This document shows positions 39,924 through 49,409 of a DNA stretch of 64,000 bases, one piece after another. How positions within the stretch are numbered: position 1 is the stretch's first letter; the number at the start of each line of letters is the position of its first letter. Made by a program: the position numbers and the translations under genes. The stretch lies in the NCBI GenBank assembly GCA_963816315.1, contig CAWFJZ010000026.1, positions 62,001 to 126,000 on the forward strand, given 5' to 3'. Source of the DNA: CADEEN01 sp963816315 (GTDB lineage Bacteria; Pseudomonadota; Gammaproteobacteria; Burkholderiales; Burkholderiaceae_C). The notes beneath the pieces were generated by a model. That model made no database searches, was not told the DNA's origin, and saw nothing but the letters and a program-made list of their open reading frames with translations.

Positions 39924-40691
39924 TCAAGCGGCCTTGCGGGCTTTGGCCGGGCTGCGCAGCGACTGCACCTGCGCCCGCCGCCGGCGCTCGCGGCTGTTGG
40001 CCAGGTGGGTGCGCATCGCGGCGCGCGCGGCCTCGCTGTCTTGCCCGGCGATGGCGTCGAAGATGCTTTCGTGCTCGGCGTTGACGCGGCGCAGGTAGTC
40101 GCGGCGCTCGGCGTTCATCGCCACCGGCGCATCGAGGCGGGCGCGCGGGATCATGCCGGCGCCCAGCGCGGCCATCAGCTCGGCGAAATGCGGGTTCTGC
40201 GTGGCCCGCGCGATCTCGAGGTGAAAGCGCACGTCGGCCGCCACGGCGTCGCGGCCGGCCTCGACGGTGGCCGAAAACTCGTCGAGCGCGGCCCGCATTT
40301 CACCCAGGTTCTGCGCGCTGCGGCGCTGCGCAGCCAGGGCGGCCGCTTCGGTCTCGAGGCCGATGCGCAACTCGAGCAGCGCGACCACGTCCTGCAGCGT
40401 CGCCAGTTGATCGGGCGAGATGCGAAACGGCGTCGCGTCGCCGGCGCCGACGACGAAGGTGCCGATGCCGTGGCGCGTGCGCACCTGGCCTCCGGCCTGC
40501 AATTTGGACAACGCCTCGCGCACGACGGTGCGGCTGACGCCGAAGGCGGCCATGATTTCCGCCTCGGTCGGCAGCTTGTCGCCGGCCGCCAGGCGGCCGT
40601 CGCGGATGCGGTCGCCGATGGCATCGACGACTTCGAGCGCGAGATTGCGGCTGCGGCGGGGGGCGGACGGGGGTACTGCGCGAGAGGTCAT
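39924..40691 (-). CDS. FadR-subfamily GntR transcriptional regulator of the aldarate genes
   Basis: A 255-residue regulator. The N-terminal winged helix (residues 20-85) has AGDKLPTEAEIMAAFGVSRTVVREALSKLQAGG, and the C-terminal all-helical FCD domain carries metal-ligand-type residues in DVRFHLEIARATQNP and EHESIFDAI. The protein sits between gudD and the divergent udh operon. Members of this family that govern uronate and aldarate genes are usually repressors relieved by a pathway intermediate; that role is inferred from position and from two matching operator candidates flanking the gene. Confidence 0.88.
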   Translation of the reverse strand: MTSRAVPPSAPRRSRNLALEVVDAIGDRIRDGRLAAGDKLPTEAEIMAAFGVSRTVVREALSKLQAGGQVRTRHGIGTFVVGAGDATPFRISPDQLATLQDVVALLELRIGLETEAAALAAQRRSAQNLGEMRAALDEFSATVEAGRDAVAADVRFHLEIARATQNPHFAELMAALGAGMIPRARLDAPVAMNAERRDYLRRVNAEHESIFDAIAGQDSEAARAAMRTHLANSRERRRRAQVQSLRSPAKARKAA

Positions 40692-40752
40692 GAGGCTCGG
40701 TGTAAACCCTGAATCGAATCACTTGACGGTCGGTCGGCTTCCGGCAATCATG

Positions 40753-40765
40753 GTTGTACGACAAC
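40753..40765. promoter_or_regulatory. Candidate FadR-type operator between the regulator and udh
   Basis: The sequence gttgtacgacaac has perfectly inverted five-base arms around a three-base centre. It lies 62 bases upstream of the regulator start and 74 bases upstream of udh, in the divergent promoter region, and resembles the second site at 39897. Confidence 0.6.
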
Positions 40766-40838
40766 TGATGACTGCCCGAACGGCCCTGATGTTGCCGCAT
40801 CCACCGCCACAGATCAAGCCCAACGCGCTGCCTTTGAC

Positions 40839-41675
40839 ATGCTCTCCACCCCTGCCTCATCGATTCGCTACAAACGCCTGCTGCTCACCGGCGCCGCGGG
40901 CAATCTCGGCCAGGAACTGCGGCCGCGATTGAAGGCCTATTGCGAGACGCTGCGCCTGTCGCACCGCAAGGCATTCGGCAATGCGGCGCGCGGGCGAAGA
41001 GATCGTGCTGGCGTCGCTCGAAGACAAGGCGCAGATGTATGCGCTGCTGAAGGACGTGGACGCCGTGGTGCACATGGGCGGCGTGTCCACCGAGAAGACC
41101 TGGGAGTCGATCCTCGCCGGCAACATCGTCGGCATGGTCAACCTGTACGAAGCGGCGCGTGCGAACAAGGTGCAAGCGCATCGTCTTTGCGAGCAGCAAC
41201 CACGTCACCGGCTTTTATCGGCAGGACGAAGTGATCGTCGCCGCAAGACCCGGTGCGGCCCGACGGCTTCTACGGCCTGTCCAAAGCCTTCGGCGAGAAC
41301 CTGGCGCAGCTCTATTGGGACAAGCATGGCATCGAGACCGTGAGCCTGCGCATCGGCTCGTCGTTCGCCGAACCCAAAGACCGCCGCATGCTCGCCACCT
41401 GGATGAGCTTCGACGACACCGAGCGCCTGATCGTCGCCGCGCTCACCGCGCCGGTCGTCGGCCACAGCGTCATCTACGGCATGAGCGACAACGCGACCGT
41501 GTTCTGGGACAACACGAGCGCCAAGCACCTCGGCTACCGGCCGCAGGACAGTTCGGACAAGTACCGAGCCGCCGCCGAGGCGCGGCAGCCGACCATCGAC
41601 ACCACCCAACTTGCCGCGCAATACCAAGGCGGCGCTTTCGTAACCCAAGGTCCATTTTTCGAGGAGACAAAGTGA
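40839..41675 (+). CDS. udh: Uronate dehydrogenase (three frameshifts)
   Basis: A short-chain, epimerase-type dehydrogenase. The frames follow each other: KRLLLTGAAGNLGQELRPRL (NAD-binding) until about 40975, then EEIVLASLEDKAQMYALLKDVDAVVHMGG to about 41170, then RIVFASSNHVTGFY to about 41245, then DGFYGLSKAFGENLAQLYWDK (catalytic Tyr and Lys) to the stop. Three single-base insertions give a net length of 3n. The enzyme oxidises galacturonate or glucuronate to the aldarolactone. It heads the plus-strand operon with the TRAP transporter and lactonase genes and overlaps dctP. Confidence 0.85.
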
Positions 41676-42636
41676 TGATCAAGACTCTGCTGGCCGCAGC
41701 GGCTGCCATGGCGCTGGCTGGCGCCGCCCAAGCCACCGAGTTCCGCTCGGCCGACACGCACAACGCCGACGACTACCCGACGGTGTTGGCGGTCAAGAAG
41801 ATGAGCGAGTTGCTCGAGAGCAAGAGCGGCGGCAAGCACAAGATCAAGGTCTTCAACAAGGGCGCGCTCGGCAGCGAGAAGGAGACGATCGACCAGGTCA
41901 AGATCGGCGCGCTCGACCTGACGCGCGTCAACGTCGGCCCGATGAACCGATCTGCCCGCTGACGCAGGTGCCGACGATGCCCTTCCTGTTCGACAGCATC
42001 GCGCAGATGCGCAAGGCGCTCGACGGCCCGGTCGGCGAAGAGATCCTCAAGAGCTGCGAATCGGCCGGCTTCATCGGCCTGGCCTTCTACGACAGCGGCG
42101 CGCGCTCGATCTACGCCAAGAAGCCGATCAAGACCGTGGCCGACGCCAAGGGCTTGAAGATCCGCGTGCAGCAATCCGACCTGTGGGTGGCGCTGGTCAG
42201 CGCGATGGGCGCCAATCCTTCGCCGATGCCCTATGGCGAGGTCTATACGGGTCTCAAGACCGGCCTGATCGACGCGGCCGAGAACAACATCCCGTCGTTC
42301 GACACGGCCAAGCATGTCGAGGCCGTCAAGTTCTACTCGAAGACCGAACACTCGATGGCGCCGGAAATCCTGGTGATGAGCAAGATCATCTACGACAAGC
42401 TGCCGCCGGCAGAGCAGGCCATGGTGCGCGCCGCGGCCAAGGAGAGCGTGGCCTTCGAGCGCCAGAAGTGGGACGAGCAGGAAGCCAAGTCGCTGGCCAA
42501 CGTCAAGGCGCAGGGCGCCGAGATCGTCGAGGTGGACAAGAAGAGCTTCCAGGCGGTGATGGGGCCGGTGTACGAGAAGTTCATGACCACGCCGGACATG
42601 AAGCGGCTGGTCAAGGCTGCTCAAGAAACCAAGTAA
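41675..42636 (+). CDS. dctP: TRAP transporter substrate-binding protein DctP (frameshifted)
   Basis: A periplasmic DctP-type receptor of about 320 residues, with a Sec signal peptide (KTLLAAAAAMALAGAAQA). RSADTHNADDYPTVLAVKKM and FNKGALGSEKETIDQVKIGALD are family features. At about 41952 one C is missing from a run (NP in MNPICPLTQ becomes NR); the next frame continues VPTMPFLFDSIAQM and includes the conserved KKPIKTVADAKGLKIRVQQS and the Arg in it. The likely ligand is a uronate such as galacturonate or glucuronate, since udh overlaps it. The start codon overlaps the udh stop (TGATG). Confidence 0.85.
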
Positions 42637-42667
42637 AGCCCCTCCACCATCCGTTCGGGAGCTCGCC

Positions 42668-43156
42668 ATGTACACCCGCCTGTGCGCCGGACTGTCCAAG
42701 CTCTGCCTGATGCTCGCCGTCGTCGGCTTGATCGGCGTGATCCTGTGCGTGCAGTGGCAGGTCTTCGGCCGCTACATCATGAACGACACGCCGACCTGGG
42801 CCGAAGCGCTGGCGCTGCTGCTGGTGCTGTTCGTCACCGCGTTCGGCCTCGCGGTCGGCGTGCGTGACGCCGGCCACATCGGGCTGGAGTCGATGGTCGC
42901 GTTGCTGCCCGAGACCTGGCAGCGACGCATCGAAATCCTGATTCACGCGCTGGTTGCGTTGTTCGGTGGCTTCATGGTCTATGGCGGCTGGATCTGGGCC
43001 GTGGCCAAGTGGGACGAGAAGAAGCCGATGCTGCCGGTGACCGACGGCATCGACTACGTGCCGCTGATCATCGCCGGCGTGCTGATCGTGCTGTTCTCGA
43101 TCGAACACATCATCGCCAACATTCAGGGCAAGGAAGTGGTGCCGGCATGGAACTGA
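42668..43156 (+). CDS. dctQ: TRAP transporter small permease DctQ
   Basis: A 162-residue protein with four membrane segments, including MLAVVGLIGVILCVQWQVFGRYI (Arg-Tyr end of the first helix is typical) and the fourth, PLIIAGVLIVLFSIEHI. The motif NDTPTWAEALALLLVLFVTAFGLA is the DctQ hallmark. It overlaps the start of the large permease gene by ten bases. Confidence 0.88.
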   Translation: MYTRLCAGLSKLCLMLAVVGLIGVILCVQWQVFGRYIMNDTPTWAEALALLLVLFVTAFGLAVGVRDAGHIGLESMVALLPETWQRRIEILIHALVALFGGFMVYGGWIWAVAKWDEKKPMLPVTDGIDYVPLIIAGVLIVLFSIEHIIANIQGKEVVPAWN

Positions 43157-44439
43157 CCGTCCTCGCAGTCAGCTTCACGCTGCTGCTGCTCATTGGGGTT
43201 CCGGTCGCGTTCGCGATCGGCCTGTCGTCGATCGCCACCATCCTCGCCGCCGGGCTGCCGCTCGCCGTCGTCTTCCAGAAGATGGTCGGCGGCATGCAGG
43301 TGTTCAGCTTCCTCGCCATTCCGTTCTTCGTTTTCGCCGGCGAGCTGATGCTCTACGGCGGCATCGCCGAGCGCATCGTGCGCTTCGCCAACTCGCTGGT
43401 CGGCCATGTGCGCGGCGGCCTCGGCATGAGCAACGTGCTCGGCTGCACGCTGTTCGGCGGCATCGTCGGCTCGCCGGTGGCGGACGTGTCAGCGCGATGG
43501 GCAGCGTGATGATCCCACTGATGAAGAAGGAGGGCTACGACGCCGACTACGCGGTCAACGTCACGACCCACGCTTCGCTCGTCGGCGCGCTGATGCCGAC
43601 CTCGCACAACCTGATCCTGTTCACGCTCGCCACCTCGGGCCTGGCCTCGGTGAGCGTGCTCGGGCTGATCCTGGCCGGCGTGGTGCCGGCGCTGATCCTC
43701 ACGCTGTGCAACCTCGGCGCCGCCTACTACGTGGCGAGGAAGCGCGGCTACGCGACGCGCGGTGCCTTCCCCGGCTGGGGCGCGGTGTTCACCGCGTTCG
43801 CCGCCTCGCTGCCGGGCCTGCTGGTGGTCGTCATCATCCTCGTCGGCATCCTGTCGGGCGCCTTCACCGCCACCGAGTCGGCGGCGATCGCGGTGGCCTG
43901 GGCGTTGTTGATCACGGTCTTCGTCTATCGCAGCCTGAGTTGGCACAACTTCATCACCGCCTGTGCCAAGGCCTGCAAGACCACCGGCGTCGTGCTGCTG
44001 CTGATCGGCATCTCGGCCGCGTTCGGCTACTTCCTCGCGCTCTACGAAGTGCCGCAGAAGACCGGCGAGCTGATGAAGTCGATGTCCGGCGAGACCGTGG
44101 GTCATCTTCCTGATGATCAACATCCTGCTGTTCGTGCTCGGCACCTTCCTCGACATGGCGCCGACGATCCTGATCTGCACGCCGATCTTCATGCCGATCG
44201 CGCAGCAGTTCGGCATGGACCCGCTGCAGTTCGGCGTGATGATGCTGATCAACTGCGCGCTCGGCCTGAACACGCCGCCGGTGGGCACGGTGCAGTTCGT
44301 CGGCTGCGCGATCGGCGGGGTGTCGGTCGGCGAGGTCATGAAAAGCATCTGGCCGTTCTACGGCGCGCTCGGCCTGTGCCTGGCGCTCGTCACCTACGTT
44401 CCCGCGTTCTCGCTGTGGTTGCCGGGTTTGTTCAAATGA
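43147..44439 (+). CDS. dctM: TRAP transporter large permease DctM (two frameshifts)
   Basis: About 430 residues with twelve or so membrane segments. The first frame (LIGVPVAFAIGLSSIATI through GGIVGSPVAD) is broken near 43488 by one missing base, resumes as MGSVMIPLMKKEGYD and TESAAIAVAWAL, and is broken again near 44097 by an extra G, to end with FLDMAPTILICTPIFMPIA and NTPPVGTVQFVG. The two shifts cancel in length. It is the proton/sodium-coupled channel of the uronate TRAP system. Confidence 0.85.
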
Positions 44440-44443
44440 CACG

Positions 44444-45392
<949 letters not shown>

Positions 45393-45404
45393 GGCGAGGC
45401 CCTG

Positions 45405-45419
45405 ACACGGGACCCGTGT
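45405..45419. promoter_or_regulatory. Inverted repeat, candidate VapBC autoregulatory operator
   Basis: The perfect seven-base arms acacggg and cccgtgt flank a single base. A weaker acac...gtgt pair follows at 45421-45435. Both lie within 50 bases upstream of the antitoxin gene, where toxin-antitoxin complexes usually bind. Confidence 0.55.
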
Positions 45420-45450
45420 TACACTGATTCCGTGTTCTACGGAGGCGACC

Positions 45451-45723
45451 ATGTCCAACCTCACCCTGGCCATCGACGACGCGCTGCTCAAGCAAGCGCG
45501 CATCAAGGCGCTGAACGACGGCACCAGCGTCAATGAAATCTGCCGCCGCGCGATCGAGCAGTACGTAGGGCGTGATGCGGATGTCGAGCGCCGCATTGCG
45601 CGCCTGCGCGCCAGCGTGGCCAGCGCGCAGTTGCGTCCCGCCGGGTCGCCTCCTGCCTGGCCCGGCCGCGAGGCGCTGTACGCCGAACGCATGGATGAGC
45701 TCGACCGGCGCCGGCGCAAGTGA
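45451..45723 (+). CDS. Antitoxin of a VapBC-type toxin-antitoxin pair
   Basis: A 90-residue protein. The first 45 residues look like a ribbon-helix-helix DNA-binding unit (NLTLAIDDALLKQARIKALNDGTSVNEICRRAIEQYV); the Arg-rich C-terminal part would wrap around the toxin. GGAGG lies upstream of the ATG. The stop overlaps the GTG start of the PIN-domain toxin gene, a layout typical of such pairs. Confidence 0.8.
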   Translation: MSNLTLAIDDALLKQARIKALNDGTSVNEICRRAIEQYVGRDADVERRIARLRASVASAQLRPAGSPPAWPGREALYAERMDELDRRRRK

Positions 45724-46235
45724 GAGCATTCTTCGACACCAACATCATCGTCTATGCGCACGACCGGCGAGACGGCCGCAAGCAGGGGCGGGCGCTGGCT
45801 TTGATGGAGCAACACATCGGCGCCGGTTCGTTCGTGCTCAGCACGCAGGTGATGATCGAGGCCTACAACGCACTGCAACGCGCGGCGCTGTTGAAGAAGG
45901 AAAAGGCACTCGACATCGTCGAGTCGCTGGCCGACGAACACGTGGTGCCGGCCGATGCCTCTCTTGTCGTGCGCGGGTTGCAGCTCGCGCAGCGCCACCA
46001 GCTCTCGCATTGGGATGGTCTCGTCGTGCAAGCCGCGCTCGACGCCGGCTGCGCTGCGCTTTACAGCGAAGACATGCAGGCCGGCATGCGCTTCGGCGAT
46101 CTCGAAATCGTCAACCCGTTTGCCGATGCCGCGCATGAACCTCGGCCGGAATACGCCTCGCGCGGGCGCGTCGCGCCTGCGCCACGCAAGCTCGGCAAGC
46201 GCGCGGCGTCTCCTGGCCAGGCACGCCGCAAATGA
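45720..46235 (+). CDS. PIN-domain ribonuclease toxin (VapC-type)
   Basis: A 171-residue PIN-domain protein. The acidic metal site is visible: Asp6 in FFDTNIIVYA, Glu in STQVMIEAYNAL (near residue 44), Asp in LSHWDGLVVQAA (near 98), and Asp in LYSEDMQAG (near 117). VapC toxins cut specific RNAs and halt growth unless bound by the antitoxin. The start is the GTG at 45720, overlapping the antitoxin stop. A basic tail of about 30 residues beyond the PIN fold is unusual. The stop overlaps the next gene (ATGA). Confidence 0.85.
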   Translation: MRAFFDTNIIVYAHDRRDGRKQGRALALMEQHIGAGSFVLSTQVMIEAYNALQRAALLKKEKALDIVESLADEHVVPADASLVVRGLQLAQRHQLSHWDGLVVQAALDAGCAALYSEDMQAGMRFGDLEIVNPFADAAHEPRPEYASRGRVAPAPRKLGKRAASPGQARRK

Positions 46236-46441
46236 ACGAGAAGCTCGCGCGCTGCCCGCGCTGCGGTGGTGACTTCGCATGTGGCGCCGCTGACCTCAGG
46301 GCGCCGTGCGCCTGCAAGGCCGTGGCGCTCGACGCACCGACGCTGGCCGCATTGCGCGAGCGCTACGCGGGTTGCCTGTGCGTGGCCTGTTTGCGCGACA
46401 TTCAACGCGGCGCTTCGCGCGCCGAAGCGCCCAGCGCGTGA
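46232..46441 (+). CDS. Cysteine-rich CWC family protein
   Basis: A 69-residue protein with the family pattern: CPRCGGDFACGAADL, APCACKAVAL and AGCLCVACL, eight or so Cys that could bind zinc. Function is unknown for the family. The ATG overlaps the stop of the PIN toxin gene by four bases. Its 3' end overlaps the converging aquaporin gene. Confidence 0.8.
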   Translation: MNEKLARCPRCGGDFACGAADLRAPCACKAVALDAPTLAALRERYAGCLCVACLRDIQRGASRAEAPSA

Positions 46442-47070
46442 TGCAGCACGGCGCCGGCTGCGGCGCCTGCGACTTGCGCCAACACGAAGGCCGGCACGCT
46501 GGCCGGTGCGATGCCGGCAAACGAGTCGCTCCACATGCGACCGAACGCCGCCGCAGGGTTGGCAAAAGACGTGCTGGCGGTGAACCAGTAGGCCGCGCCG
46601 ATCCACGACGCCACCAGCGGCGCCACGCGCGCGCTCGGTGCGCGCAGGATCGTCAGCAGCAGGCCGGCGGTGGCAACGGCCTCGGCGACCCATTGACCCA
46701 GGCCCGTGCGTTGGTGGCTCGACCACTGCACGATCGTCATGTCGAACATCGCATGCGCGAGCCACGCCCCGAGCATCGCGCCGATGAGTTGCACCGCGAC
46801 ATAAGGCATGAGTTCGCGGCGGGCGAGCGCGCCGCGCCAGGCCATCACCGCCGACACGGCCGGGTTGAAGTGCGCGCCGGAGACGGGGCCGAAGAGTTCG
46901 ATCAGCACCCACAGGCCGGCGACGGTCGCGGCCGTGTTGGCCAGCAGCGCAACCGCCACGTTGCCGCCGGCCAGGCGTTCGGCCATCACGCCCGAGCCGA
47001 TGACGATCGCCAGCAGGAGCAGGGTGCCGACGCCTTCGGCCAACAACCGGCGCGGCAACGGCGCCGTCAT
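46402..47070 (-). CDS. aqpS: MIP/aquaporin family channel of the arsenic operon
   Basis: A 222-residue channel with six membrane segments and two NPA boxes (GAHFNPAVSAV near residue 68 and FANPAAAFGRMW near 178). The Arg after the second box forms part of the selectivity filter. In rhizobial arsenic operons an AqpS channel replaces the ArsB/Acr3 efflux pump and lets arsenite leave by diffusion; the same role is inferred here because the gene overlaps arsC (ATGA). It ends in a cytoplasmic tail that overlaps the converging CWC gene. Confidence 0.85.
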   Translation of the reverse strand: MTAPLPRRLLAEGVGTLLLLAIVIGSGVMAERLAGGNVAVALLANTAATVAGLWVLIELFGPVSGAHFNPAVSAVMAWRGALARRELMPYVAVQLIGAMLGAWLAHAMFDMTIVQWSSHQRTGLGQWVAEAVATAGLLLTILRAPSARVAPLVASWIGAAYWFTASTSFANPAAAFGRMWSDSFAGIAPASVPAFVLAQVAGAAAGAVLHHALGASAREAPR

Positions 47071-47555
47071 GTCGCGGCGATGGCGCGCAAGGCGTCGCGC
47101 AACGTTGCCGCATCCATGCGCTCGATCGGCAGCGCCAGCAGTTGCAGCATGCGGTAGCCGAGTGCCTGTCGCGTCAGATCGAACGCACGTCGCTTGCCGT
47201 CATCGCCGCCCTCGGCGTGGCTCGGGTCCGGATAGCCCCAATGCACCTGCACGGGGGCGCCGGGAAAGTACGGGCAGGTTTCCTTGGCCGCGCTGTCGCA
47301 GACGGTGATGACGGCGGCCAGCGGCGCTGCACCGGGCGCCGCAAACTCGTCCCAGCTTTTGCTGCGCGGCGCAAGCACTTCGACGCCGGCCGCAGCGAGC
47401 GCTTCGAGCGCGAACGGGTTGATCCGCCCGCTCGGCGCGCTGCCCGCGCTGTGCGCGACGACATCGCGGCCGAGCTTTTTCGCCCAGTGGTTCAGCATGC
47501 CCTCGGCGAGCACGCTGCGCGCTGAGTTGTGCGTGCACAGGATGAGGACGTGCAT
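47067..47555 (-). CDS. arsC: Arsenate reductase, low-molecular-weight phosphatase type
   Basis: A 162-residue reductase. The phosphatase loop with the active-site Cys (LILCTHNSARS, residues 4-14) opens the protein; VITVCDSAAKETCPYFPG contains two further Cys that may form the redox relay, and WGYPDPSHAEG is the general-acid loop. It reduces arsenate to arsenite for export. The ATG at 47553-47555 overlaps the arsI stop codon, and the gene overlaps the aquaporin gene by four bases, so the operon is tightly coupled. Confidence 0.9.
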   Translation of the reverse strand: MHVLILCTHNSARSVLAEGMLNHWAKKLGRDVVAHSAGSAPSGRINPFALEALAAAGVEVLAPRSKSWDEFAAPGAAPLAAVITVCDSAAKETCPYFPGAPVQVHWGYPDPSHAEGGDDGKRRAFDLTRQALGYRMLQLLALPIERMDAATLRDALRAIAAT

Positions 47556-48001
47556 CAGCAGCAGGCCGCCTGCGGATCGGCGGCGCGAGCCGGGCAGCAA
47601 GCGGTAGCGCTCTTCACGGCGGGCGCACCGAAGGTCATGGACTGCGCCATCGTGTGGAAATGCTCCCAGGCAATGCCTTGCGGGTCGGTGATCCAGTGCT
47701 TGTCGCTCTTGGCGTAGCAGCAGGTGGTGCTGCCCTCGACGGCCATCGCCAGATCGGCCGCCTTGGCCTGCGCCCGCATCGCGGCCAGCTCGGCCGGGTC
47801 ATCGGTCTGCAGGCCGAGGTGATCGATGCCGGTGGCCGCGCCGCGCGTGGAAATCGCGAAGTTCAGCTTCGGGTCGTCGAGCATCCACTTGGCGTAGTCG
47901 ATCTCGCGGCGTGCGGGTTCGGCGCCGAACATCTTCGAGTAGAAGCCGATGTTTTGCTCGAGGTCGGCGACATGCAGGTGAACGTGGAATCGCTTGCTCA
48001 T
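47555..48001 (-). CDS. arsI: ArsI/CadI family vicinal-oxygen-chelate protein (C-As lyase-like)
   Basis: A 148-residue glyoxalase-fold protein. Metal-ligand candidates are His in FHVHLHVADL (residues 5-9), His in GIDHLGLQ (near 65), and Glu in WEHFHT (near 118). The paired Cys in TTCCYAKSDKHW (near 99-100) match the arsenic-binding pair of ArsI lyases, which remove methyl or aryl groups from trivalent organoarsenicals. The C-terminal CC and CCPARA add further thiol sites. Placement between arsR and arsC supports the assignment over CadI. Confidence 0.85.
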   Translation of the reverse strand: MSKRFHVHLHVADLEQNIGFYSKMFGAEPARREIDYAKWMLDDPKLNFAISTRGAATGIDHLGLQTDDPAELAAMRAQAKAADLAMAVEGSTTCCYAKSDKHWITDPQGIAWEHFHTMAQSMTFGAPAVKSATACCPARAADPQAACC

Positions 48002-48321
48002 GCTTTTCTCCTGGAGGGGTTGGGGGTGCAGCAGTTGCTGCCTTCGCAGCAGTTCTCGGTGAGGTAGGCCAAGAGGCCGTTCATGCGCTCGAAATCGGCG
48101 CGGTAGATCAGGAAGCGGCCGTCGCGCTGCTGCGTGACGAGGCCGCTGGCCATCAGCTCCTTCAAGTGGAAGGACAGCGTGGCCGACGGCACGCCGGCGC
48201 CTTCGCTCATCGCGCCGGGCGTGAGGCCGCGCGGGCCGGCGACGACGAGGGCGCGGAACACCTTCAGCCGCAACGGCTGGGCCAGCGCGGCCAGCGAAGC
48301 GACGACGTTCTGTTCTTCCAT
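47998..48321 (-). CDS. arsR: ArsR family arsenic-responsive repressor
   Basis: A 107-residue winged-helix repressor. VASLAALAQPLRLKVFRALV and PSATLSFHLKELMASGLV form the DNA-binding part. The C-terminal ENCCEGSNCC supplies Cys pairs for As(III), placed as in the Acidithiobacillus-type ArsR. The ATG at 48319-48321 overlaps the inverted repeat at 48320-48343. The gene overlaps arsI by four bases. Confidence 0.9.
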   Translation of the reverse strand: MEEQNVVASLAALAQPLRLKVFRALVVAGPRGLTPGAMSEGAGVPSATLSFHLKELMASGLVTQQRDGRFLIYRADFERMNGLLAYLTENCCEGSNCCTPNPSRRKA

Positions 48322-48343
48322 ATTTCCAGAATAGTCGAAATAT
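48320..48343. promoter_or_regulatory. Inverted repeat, candidate ArsR operator
   Basis: The arms atatttc (48320-48326) and gaaatat (48337-48343) are perfectly inverted around ten bases. On the minus strand TTGCGC and TATTCT stand 17 bases apart and place a likely transcript start at or next to the arsR ATG. The operator thus covers promoter and start codon. Confidence 0.65.
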
Positions 48344-48377
48344 ACAAGAGGCGCAAGCGCCGGCTGCACAATGCCTG

Positions 48378-49409
48378 ATGGCCGAGACGTTCACCCTGAC
48401 CCGCCCCGACGACTGGCATCTGCACCTGCGCGACGGCGCGGCGATGGCGGCGGTGCTGCCGGCCACCGCGGCGCAGTTCGCGCGGGCGATCGTCATGCCC
48501 AATCTGAAGCCGCCGGTGACGACTGCCGCCGTGGCGCTGGCGTACCGCGAGCGCATCGTGGCCGCGCTGCCGCAAGGCGCCCGCTTCACACCGTTGATGA
48601 CGCTCTACCTCACCGACAAGATGCCGCCCGACGAGATCCGGCGTGCGCAGGACGCCGGTGTCGTGGCCATCAAGCTCTATCCGGCCGGAGCGACGACCCA
48701 CAGCGACGCCGGTGTCACCGACATCCGCAAGACCTACGCCACGCTCGAAGCGATGCAGCGCCAGGGGTTGCTGCTGCTCGTGCACGGCGAGGTCACCGAC
48801 AACGACGTCGATGTCTTCGACCGCGAGGCCGTTTTCATCGAGCGCGTGATGCAGCCGCTGCGCCGCGACTTCCCGGCATTGAAAGTCGTCTTCGAGCACA
48901 TCACGACGAAGGAGGCCGCGCAGTACGTGGCGGCGAGCGACGCGCACACCGCGGCGACGATCACCGCGCACCACTTGCTCTTCAACCGCAACGCCCTCTT
49001 CAAGGGCGGCCTGCGCCCGCACTACTACTGCTTGCCGGTGTTGAAGCGCGAAGTGCATCGCCAGGCGCTCGTGCAGGCGGCCACGAGCGGCAGTTCCAAA
49101 TTCTTCCTCGGCACCGACAGCGCGCCGCACGCCGCCGTGCTGAAAGAAAACTCGGTCTGCGGCGCGGGCTGCTACACGGCACCGGCGGCGATGGAGCTGT
49201 ATGCCGAAGCCTTCGAAGCTGCGGATGCACTCGACAAGTTGGAAGCGTTCGCGAGCTTCAACGGCCCGGACTTCTACGGCCTGCCGCGCAACCGCGACAA
49301 GGTGACGTTGAAGCGCGAGCCGTGGACCGTGCCCGAGAGCGTGCCTTTCGGCGATGCCACGCTCAAGCCCTTGCGCGGCGGCGAAACCCTGAACTGGAAA
49401 TTTCAATGA
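48378..49409 (+). CDS. pyrC: Dihydroorotase
   Basis: A 343-residue amidohydrolase that closes carbamoyl-aspartate to dihydroorotate in pyrimidine synthesis. Zinc ligands are visible: DDWHLHLRDG (His pair, near residues 12-16), the carboxylated Lys in GVVAIKLYPAGAT (near 98), LLVHGEVTD (His near 135), VFEHIT (His near 173) and the Asp in LGTDSAPH (near 246). The ATG at 48378 follows the divergent ars promoter closely. The 3' end overlaps the NYN gene (ATGA). Confidence 0.93.
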   Translation: MAETFTLTRPDDWHLHLRDGAAMAAVLPATAAQFARAIVMPNLKPPVTTAAVALAYRERIVAALPQGARFTPLMTLYLTDKMPPDEIRRAQDAGVVAIKLYPAGATTHSDAGVTDIRKTYATLEAMQRQGLLLLVHGEVTDNDVDVFDREAVFIERVMQPLRRDFPALKVVFEHITTKEAAQYVAASDAHTAATITAHHLLFNRNALFKGGLRPHYYCLPVLKREVHRQALVQAATSGSSKFFLGTDSAPHAAVLKENSVCGAGCYTAPAAMELYAEAFEAADALDKLEAFASFNGPDFYGLPRNRDKVTLKREPWTVPESVPFGDATLKPLRGGETLNWKFQ

